Source: Rhodoferax sp. UBA5149 (GTDB taxonomy: Bacteria > Pseudomonadota > Gammaproteobacteria > Burkholderiales > Burkholderiaceae_C). Taken from it: 10,467 nt of DNA. A program made the translations under genes and the position numbers. This document shows, piece by piece, positions 5,793-10,467 of this stretch; position 1 is the stretch's first letter; every line of letters starts with the position of its first letter. Where the stretch lies: positions 1 to 10,467 of the forward strand of contig NZ_DHXT01000191.1 in the NCBI RefSeq assembly GCF_002413825.1. The letters run 5' to 3'. The notes beneath the pieces were generated by a model. The model made no database searches. It had not been told where the DNA came from and saw nothing but the letters and a program-made list of their open reading frames with translations.

Positions 5793-6515
5793 ATGAATGC
5801 ACCGCTTACCTATGAATTTGACGCCGGCATCGCCACCATCAAGATGGACGATGGCAAAGCCAATGTCATGAACTCACGCATGTTGCAAGCCTTGAACACC
5901 GCGCTCGACCGGGCTCAAGCAGACCAGGCCATCGTCGTGCTGACGGGCCGCACCGGCATGTTCTCTGGTGGCTTTGATCTGGCTGTTTTCAAAGGTGATC
6001 CCCAAGAACAGTATCAAATGCTGGAGGCCGGCGCCCGGTTGACGGAAAGACTGCTTTCGTTTGCGCACCCGGTGGTCGCGGTATGCACCGGCCACGCGAT
6101 TGCCATGGGCGCATTTCTCTTGCTTTGCGCCGACGTGCGCATAGGCCTGGACCGGGAAACCACGATTCAGGTCAACGAGCTGCAGATTGGTCTGACACTA
6201 CCGCGCTTTGCCGTTGAAGTGTGTCGGCAGCGCCTTGCCCCGGCGCACCTGAACATCGCAACGCTGTCCGCGCAACCTTATTCGCCCCACAAGGCGGTAC
6301 TTGCCGGCTTTCTCGATGAGGTTGTTCCGGCAGCATCGCTCGCGTCCGCGCTCCATAGCAACACGACGCGCCTGCAGAAGCTTCATGCGCCCTCTTTCAC
6401 CGCCACCAAGCTTCGTCTTCGCGGTGCAGTTCTCACGGCCCTTCATGAAGCCATCAACGAAGACATGGTTGACTGGACGGCCCGCATCAGGAACACCGCC
6501 TCAAAGTCCGCGTAA
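5793..6515 (+). CDS. Crotonase-fold (enoyl-CoA hydratase/isomerase) family protein
   Basis: A 240-residue crotonase-superfamily protein expected to bind acyl-CoA thioesters in the cytoplasm. The oxyanion-hole segments are RTGMFSGGFDL (53-63) and GHAIAMGAFLLLCAD (100-114). Aligned by hand with rat mitochondrial enoyl-CoA hydratase, the second catalytic glutamate (Glu164) corresponds to Glu129 in VNELQIGLTLP. The first (Glu144, in GGCEL) corresponds to Phe108. Loss of that residue is typical of isomerases and other crotonases that do not hydrate, so a hydratase label would be unsafe. A good AGGAG (5782-5786) precedes the ATG. It is 28 nt downstream of the hydrolase gene and presumably co-transcribed, giving a TetR-linked acyl-CoA or ester modifying pair. 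Confidence 0.88.
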   Translation: MNAPLTYEFDAGIATIKMDDGKANVMNSRMLQALNTALDRAQADQAIVVLTGRTGMFSGGFDLAVFKGDPQEQYQMLEAGARLTERLLSFAHPVVAVCTGHAIAMGAFLLLCADVRIGLDRETTIQVNELQIGLTLPRFAVEVCRQRLAPAHLNIATLSAQPYSPHKAVLAGFLDEVVPAASLASALHSNTTRLQKLHAPSFTATKLRLRGAVLTALHEAINEDMVDWTARIRNTASKSA

Positions 6516-6597
6516 CAATGGGCTTGAAGTCGGCGGCAACACCCTGGCGGCGGCCCTGCCCGCCAGCGCGCGCCGCTTGCCCGTGGCCTTGCGCCGT

Positions 6598-6618
6598 GTT
6601 TGTGGTTTCAACGCAAAC
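6598..6618. promoter_or_regulatory. Inverted repeat upstream of dodecin
   Basis: GTTTGTG-N7-CGCAAAC pairs at six of seven arm positions and lies 49 nt before the dodecin ATG. No T-run follows it, so an operator is likelier than a terminator. The TAAGAT just downstream (6623-6628) could be a -10 element, though no good -35 is seen. Confidence 0.3.
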
Positions 6619-6666
6619 CGCGTAAGATTCCAAGAGACAGACCGATCAACTCTTGGGAGCAATGCG

Positions 6667-6873
6667 ATGAGTAACCATGTCTACAAACTGCTTGAACTAA
6701 CCGGTTCTTCCAGCGTCAGTATGGAAGACGCTGTAAGCACCGCCATCGCCAAGGCGCATGAGACGGTACGCAACATCCAGTGGTTCACCGTCACCGAGAC
6801 CCGAGGCCAAGTGATCGATGGCAAGGTGGCGCACTGGCAGGTGTCCCTGAAAATCGGATTCACGCTGGACTAA
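6667..6873 (+). CDS. Dodecin family flavin-binding protein
   Basis: A 68-residue protein matching dodecin in length and along its whole sequence: HVYKLLELTGSSS, EDAVSTAIAKAHETVRNIQWF, TVTETRGQVIDGKVAHWQVS and LKIGFTLD. Dodecins assemble as hollow dodecamers that store or buffer flavins (FMN/riboflavin) and sometimes CoA in the cytoplasm. Trp39 is the expected residue stacking on the isoalloxazine ring. Gln58, and Arg46 in the ETRG motif, match other conserved ligand or assembly positions. The frame is open far upstream into the crotonase gene, but ATG 6667 follows GGGAG (6655-6659) and begins exactly at the dodecin N-terminus. It looks monocistronic. The neighbouring FAD-dependent oxidoreductase is a suggestive but unproven link. 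Confidence 0.93.
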   Translation: MSNHVYKLLELTGSSSVSMEDAVSTAIAKAHETVRNIQWFTVTETRGQVIDGKVAHWQVSLKIGFTLD

Positions 6874-6977
6874 GCTCATCGCTCGATGCTGCGCTCAAGT
6901 CCGCGGGTTACCGGATGACCGGCGGGATCAAGAGCCCGGCGCATTGTGCCAAGCTGATGAACGCCTTGTAGACCGAG

Positions 6978-6988
6978 GTGGTCACCAC
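6978..6988. promoter_or_regulatory. Small perfect palindrome in the gap before the kinase gene
   Basis: GTGGT-C-ACCAC is the only notable symmetric element in the 205-nt stretch 6874-7078 between dodecin and the kinase. I see no convincing sigma-70 promoter and no hairpin terminator there. This site may be a minor operator or chance. Confidence 0.2.
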
Positions 6989-7078
6989 GAATTCGCACGC
7001 CACCGCTTCAACGACATCCGAGTCGCGCGCAGGTGGTGTGAATAGCCGATGCCTGGGAAAACATGAGGGACAAACAAT

Positions 7079-7771
7079 ATGACACAGGAAGACATCAACT
7101 TCACGGATTTCATCGCCTCGTCGATTCACGACATGAAAAACTCCTTGAATATGCAGGTGAGTTCGCTGGAGAAAATAGCTATTCAATGTCGGCAGCGGGG
7201 CGATACGCCAACCTACGAGAGCTTGGGGCTGATCATCTACGAGGCCAACCGCATGAATGCGAACCTCATTCAATTGCTCAGCCTCTATAAGTTCGGGGAA
7301 TCCATCTATCCGATGGACATAGCGGAACAATCCGTGGTCGATGTGATTGAAGAGGCCGTGCTGCAGAACAGAACCATGATGGAATTCAAGGGAATAGCCA
7401 TTTCGGTCGATTGTGATGAGAGTTGCTATTGGTATGTCGACCGGTACTTGGTCACGGGCATATTGATCAACGCCTTGAACAACGCGTATAACTACACTGG
7501 CGACAAGATCCGTGTCGTCGCAAAAATAGAAGGCGCTTACCTTGAGCTGCGGGTCGAAGACAATGGTCAAGGCTATCCGCAAAGCATGCTTCAGAACGGC
7601 CCGGTCTCGGCCCATAAAGGCATCAATTTTTCAAGCGGCAGCACCGGTCTGGGCTTTCATTTCGCGGCCCGCGCGGCCAGCATGCACAAAAACGGTAGCC
7701 ATCAAGGTTCGCTCACCATCGAAAATGGCGGCGCGTATGGGGGCGGATGTTTTGTGGTGAGACTTCCCTAA
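7079..7771 (+). CDS. Soluble sensor-less histidine kinase
   Basis: A 230-residue cytoplasmic histidine kinase consisting only of the catalytic core. The H-box is SSIHDMKNSLN with phospho-acceptor His17. The HATPase_c domain follows, with N-box ILINALNNAYNYT (about 128-140), G1 box EDNGQGYP (160-167, Asp161) and G2 box GSTGLGFHFA (187-196). There are no transmembrane segments and no PAS, GAF or HAMP domain, so any signal must come through a partner or be intrinsic. ATG 7079 has GAGGGA (7065-7070) upstream. The receiver-TPR gene begins 25 nt after its stop, in an operon, making a dedicated kinase/receiver pair. Both genes look lower in GC than the oxidoreductase that follows. Confidence 0.88.
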   Translation: MTQEDINFTDFIASSIHDMKNSLNMQVSSLEKIAIQCRQRGDTPTYESLGLIIYEANRMNANLIQLLSLYKFGESIYPMDIAEQSVVDVIEEAVLQNRTMMEFKGIAISVDCDESCYWYVDRYLVTGILINALNNAYNYTGDKIRVVAKIEGAYLELRVEDNGQGYPQSMLQNGPVSAHKGINFSSGSTGLGFHFAARAASMHKNGSHQGSLTIENGGAYGGGCFVVRLP

Positions 7772-7796
7772 ACCTAATTGACGAAAGACTCCAGCA

Positions 7797-9410
7797 ATGT
7801 CCTCTCCTTTGCAGCAAGCCAGCATACTGATCATTGACGATTTCCAGGGCATGCGCACGATGCTGCGAGACCTTGTCAAATCAATGGGCGTCATCAAGGT
7901 CGATACAGCGGCGAATGGCAAGGAGGCCATGAAGCTGTTGCAAATGAATAGCTTTGACATCGTGATCTGTGATTACAACCTCGGTATCGGCCAGAACGGA
8001 CAGCAGGTGTTGGAGGAAGCAAGGCTGTCCAGCTATATCGGGGTGTCCACGATCTGGGTGATGGTCACCGCGGAAAAAACCACCGACATGGTGATGGGCG
8101 CGGCCGAGGTCAAGCCCGACGACTACCTGCTCAAGCCCATCAATCAAAGCTTGCTGGAAAGCAGACTGGAAAAACTGATCATCAAGAAGAAGTCTCTCAG
8201 TGGTATCGAAACGGCCATCAAAGCACGGGATTACGTCACCGCCATCGCCCAATGCGATCAACAGCTGCAAGCCAAACCTTTGAATCCCCAGGAGATCCTG
8301 CGGATCAAGAGTGACTTGCTGCTGACCATCGGGGACTACAAAACAGCCCAAGAACTATTTGAAACGGTGTTGGCTGCCCGTAGCGTTCCGTGGGCAAAAA
8401 CAGGGCTGGGCAAGATTCTTTTTTATACCGGCGATTATGCCGACGCGAAAGACATTTTCCAGCAAGTCCTGGAGGAGAACAGAATGTTTCTGGAAGCCTC
8501 CGACTGGCTGGCCAAAACCCTGGATGTACTCGGCAATGGAGAAGAGGCGCAGCAGGTTCTTCTTGACGCGGTCAAGCTCTCGCCCAATTCTTTGACACGA
8601 CAAAAAACCCTTGGCGATACCGCCTATAAAAATGGCGCTTTGGATATCGCGCAAGCGGCCTTTGAGAAAACCATCAAGGTCAGCGAATTTTCTTCTCTCA
8701 AGAACCCGGCGGTTTACGCCGGACTGGCCAGGGTGTTTTCCGACAAGGGCACGCCTGACGAAGCCCTGAAAGTCCTTGAACGAAGCAAAAAGGAGTTCAA
8801 AGACAACCCGGAAGCCGCGATCCAAACCGCAGCGGCCGAAAGCGCTGTCTATCAAAAGTTGGGGCAATCGGAGAAGGCGCAAGCCGCGATGGCGGGTGCC
8901 GAACAGTTGCTGGAAAAACTGGCCGGCAAGGTCAGCAGTGAGGTCGCGATGCAAATGGCCAAGTCACTGTTCAAGCTGGGGAAGAAAGACCGGGCCTGCG
9001 ATTTGCTCCGCGATGTCGTGAAAAACAACCATGAGAACGCTGAAATCTCCCGCCAGGTTGAAGCCCTGTTTGACAGCGAACAACTGGGCGACGAAGGCCG
9101 CTCGCTCGTCAAGGAATCGCGCCAGCAAGTCGTCGACATCAATAACCAGGGCGTCATGCTGGCGAAGGCCGGCGAATTCGAGGAAGGGGTGAAGCTTCTG
9201 AGACAGGCCTTGCAAAACCTGCCGAACAACGAAGTTATCCTGATGAACCTGTGCGGTTTATTGATCGGCCTGATGAGCAAGGAAGGCAAAAATGATCTTA
9301 TGACCGTTGAGATAAAAGACCTGCTGAGTCGCGTGCATGAATTGAATCCGGCCAATAAAAAGTACCATGGCTATGCTGGCGCTTTGGCCCGGATGGTGAA
9401 CGCAAAATAA
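7797..9410 (+). CDS. Response regulator with TPR-type output region
   Basis: A 537-residue protein. Residues 8-130 are a CheY-like receiver with acid pocket Asp14-Asp15, phospho-acceptor Asp59 (VICDYNLG), Thr91 and Lys113 (LLKP). From about residue 136 to 530 it is helical with repeated TPR-like units, for example GDYKTAQELFETVL (179-192), GDYADAKDIFQQVLEEN (212-228), GNGEEAQQVLLDAVKLSPN (246-264), GALDIAQAAFEKTIKVS (280-296) and GEFEEGVKLLRQALQNLPN (459-477). No DNA-binding, GGDEF, EAL or methyltransferase domain is seen. Phosphorylation by the upstream kinase therefore probably switches protein-protein interactions. Vibrio VieB is a known receiver-TPR protein with such a role. ATG 7797 has only a weak GAAAGA site, which fits coupling to the kinase gene. 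Interaction partners are unknown. Confidence 0.9.
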   Translation: MSSPLQQASILIIDDFQGMRTMLRDLVKSMGVIKVDTAANGKEAMKLLQMNSFDIVICDYNLGIGQNGQQVLEEARLSSYIGVSTIWVMVTAEKTTDMVMGAAEVKPDDYLLKPINQSLLESRLEKLIIKKKSLSGIETAIKARDYVTAIAQCDQQLQAKPLNPQEILRIKSDLLLTIGDYKTAQELFETVLAARSVPWAKTGLGKILFYTGDYADAKDIFQQVLEENRMFLEASDWLAKTLDVLGNGEEAQQVLLDAVKLSPNSLTRQKTLGDTAYKNGALDIAQAAFEKTIKVSEFSSLKNPAVYAGLARVFSDKGTPDEALKVLERSKKEFKDNPEAAIQTAAAESAVYQKLGQSEKAQAAMAGAEQLLEKLAGKVSSEVAMQMAKSLFKLGKKDRACDLLRDVVKNNHENAEISRQVEALFDSEQLGDEGRSLVKESRQQVVDINNQGVMLAKAGEFEEGVKLLRQALQNLPNNEVILMNLCGLLIGLMSKEGKNDLMTVEIKDLLSRVHELNPANKKYHGYAGALARMVNAK

Positions 9411-9464
9411 GGCGCTACACCACCTGTTTGCTGAATGACGTTCGCGGATGGCCAGCGCACCCCA

Positions 9465-9480
9465 CTGCCAATTCAGGCAG
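9465..9480. terminator. Weak hairpin at the convergent gene ends
   Basis: CTGCC-AATTCA-GGCAG, a 5-bp stem overlapping the oxidoreductase stop codon. It is the only hairpin in the 62-nt convergent gap and has no T-run in either direction, so terminator function is doubtful. Confidence 0.2.
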
Positions 9481-10467
9481 CGAGCCCGGCCCCGTGCCCC
9501 ATGGTAAACGCCTCCTCAAACACCGAGTAACCGGCCCAGTCGCTGTGGGCAAACGCCAGGCGCTCGTGGGTAATGCGCAATTGCTCTGAATTTTGTAGCG
9601 CGCTGCGCTTGTTTGACGAGGGCTGCGGGCTGATTTGACTTGAACTCAGGGGCCGGGGAACGGCCATGGCATGACCGTAGCGGGTAATGTCGATGCGGGT
9701 GGTTTTGCCGGGCAGATCGGGATGCGCCACAGCCAGCTCCGTCAGGATGTCGTCGCGCCAGGCGGCCCACGGTTTTTCCAGCAGCTGGCGGCGCCCGTCC
9801 GGCACATCGCCCAGCGCGCGGTAGTAGCTCAGCACGGTGGCACCCGGCACCGGCTGCAGGCTTTGGTGCATGGCATCCACGTAGCCCAGGCCCGGCGCGC
9901 CGTACAGCACGTTGTCCCAGCTCGGGGCTGGGCCGGGGCGATCATGCAGCGCGGCCTGGATATGGATATTGGCCACCAGCCAGGGCGCATACGCCGTGCG
10001 GGCCGTCGCCTGGCGCAGAAAGTCGGGCGCATCCTGCAGCACGCGGGCCGCCACAAAGATGGGCAGCGCCACGATGGCGCGACTGGCCTGCCAGCGCTCC
10101 AGGGTTTGCGTGGCGGTGTTGAAGGCGTCGACCTCGACGCCGTGCTTGACCTGGGCGATGCGCAGCACCACGCGCCCGGTGTGCAGACGCTCTTGCAGGG
10201 GCGCGGCCAGGCGCCGGGTGAGCCAGGCGTTGCCCTCGGGCCAGGTCAGCACGCTGTCGCGCTCGGCCGTCTCCACGCCGGGCGCGTGAAAACCGTGGCG
10301 GCTGGCAAAGTAGTGGATGCCGGCCCAGGCCGACACCGTGGCAATGCCAGCGCCGTAATCGTCACGGCAGCAATAGTCCAGGTACCAGCGCAGCTGCGGA
10401 TCACTGAGACCGTTTTGATTCAGATACGCTACGAAAGTAATAGCTGCTAGTGTAGTGTTGCATTCTG
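9473..10467 (-). CDS. FAD-dependent oxidoreductase, C-terminal part (5' partial at window edge)
   Basis: The minus-strand frame is open from the right edge of the window to a TGA at 9473-9475, about 331 codons. A GTG at 10334-10336 could be taken as a start, but coding sequence clearly continues upstream: FVAYLNQNGLSDPQLRWYLDYCCRDDYGAG runs straight into VSAWAGIHYFASRHGFHAPG. The gene is therefore truncated by the window and its N-terminal GxGxxG FAD-binding motif lies outside. The family is a flavin-dependent amine-oxidase/desaturase-like oxidoreductase, with LTWPEGNAWLTRRLAAPL, YRALGDVP, and the C-terminal FAD-contacting FAHSDWAGYSVFEEAFTMGHGAG. The substrate is unknown. Between AMAVPRP and RLAFAHSD it carries an odd Ser/Gln/Asn-rich segment encoded by repeat-like DNA at about 9582-9650. 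It is convergent with the TPR regulator gene. Confidence 0.8.
   Translation of the reverse strand, partial: ECNTTLAAITFVAYLNQNGLSDPQLRWYLDYCCRDDYGAGIATVSAWAGIHYFASRHGFHAPGVETAERDSVLTWPEGNAWLTRRLAAPLQERLHTGRVVLRIAQVKHGVEVDAFNTATQTLERWQASRAIVALPIFVAARVLQDAPDFLRQATARTAYAPWLVANIHIQAALHDRPGPAPSWDNVLYGAPGLGYVDAMHQSLQPVPGATVLSYYRALGDVPDGRRQLLEKPWAAWRDDILTELAVAHPDLPGKTTRIDITRYGHAMAVPRPLSSSQISPQPSSNKRSALQNSEQLRITHERLAFAHSDWAGYSVFEEAFTMGHGAGLAA
9582..9650 (+). repeat. Dispersed-repeat-like segment inserted in frame in the oxidoreductase gene
   Basis: The plus-strand run with AATTTTGTAGCGCG, CTGCGCTTGTTTGACGAGG and GCTGCGGGCTGATTTGACT resembles a short dispersed repeat I remember from Comamonadaceae genomes (AATTTTGATAGCTGC..GCGCTTGT..GGCTGATTTGA). 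On the coding strand it gives LSSSQISPQPSSNKRSALQN, unlike the flanking conserved sequence, without breaking the frame. The boundaries are approximate and the repeat identity is from memory. Confidence 0.45.
10428..10444. repeat. GCTA/TAGC hairpin at the right edge, similar to repeat ends
   Basis: GCTA-CGAAAGTAA-TAGC followed by TGCTAG resembles the hairpin end of the same type of Comamonadaceae repeat. It lies within the open oxidoreductase frame. With only 4-bp arms and the window edge 23 nt away, it may be chance. Confidence 0.2.

Noticed and set aside
6301..6666. N-terminal extension of the dodecin frame into the crotonase gene
   Set aside because: The frame is simply open by chance. The dodecin family starts at the ATG at 6667, which has its own ribosome site.
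6780..6971. 63-codon plus-strand frame running past the dodecin stop
   Set aside because: It starts inside the dodecin gene in another frame, has no ribosome site or family resemblance, and its reading into the gap is not convincing protein.
6908..7615. Long minus-strand open frame of 235 codons
   Set aside because: It lies antisense to the histidine kinase, whose H, N, G1 and G2 boxes are unambiguous. The antisense product has no recognisable motif.
8355..8954. Minus-strand open frame of 199 codons
   Set aside because: It is antisense to the TPR region of the response regulator, where sense-strand repeats explain the sequence.
9671..10450. Long plus-strand open frame of 259 codons
   Set aside because: It is the antisense shadow of the high-GC FAD oxidoreductase and reads as a Gly/Arg/His/Gln-rich string without domain features.

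Overview
The window looks like chromosomal DNA from a beta-proteobacterium, most plausibly a Comamonadaceae/Burkholderiales relative. This rests on moderately high GC, the mix of encoded families (aromatic-type cupin dioxygenase, bacterial GST, P460-like cytochrome, dodecin, TPR response regulator), and short repeats near the right end that resemble dispersed repeats I remember from that family. The assignment is inference; no rRNA or tRNA gene is present to confirm it. Ten complete protein genes, one large partial gene and one possible gene tail are visible. I see no insertion sequence, CRISPR array or integrase.

Left part (1-2281): the tail of an unidentified gene, then a GAF/LuxR-type regulator. 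After a short intergenic stretch with three inverted repeats comes a cupin of the 2,4'-dihydroxyacetophenone dioxygenase family, in the same direction. A glutathione S-transferase gene converges on the cupin gene with only 3 nt between the stop codons.

Middle (2282-6515): a divergent intergenic region with an FNR/CRP-like box and two perfect TATAAT hexamers precedes an exported P460-like c-type cytochrome. A strong hairpin follows that gene. Next is a classical SDR oxidoreductase, converging with a TetR-family repressor gene. TetR is divergent from a two-gene cassette: an alpha/beta hydrolase and a crotonase-fold protein that lacks one of the two hydratase glutamates. The repeat-rich TetR/hydrolase intergenic region suggests TetR controls the cassette.

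Right part (6516-10467): a standalone dodecin, then a signalling pair made of a small soluble histidine kinase without a sensor domain and a receiver protein whose output is a long TPR-like array instead of a DNA-binding domain. Converging on it is a 5'-truncated FAD-dependent oxidoreductase. Its reading frame contains a short extra segment near the C-terminus that looks like an in-frame insertion of a dispersed repeat.

No intergenic stretch exceeds 300 nt. I found no clearly new multi-gene defence or mobile system. The strongest leads are the P460-like gene with its control region, the sensor-less kinase/TPR-receiver pair, the atypical crotonase, and the repeat-derived insertion in the oxidoreductase.
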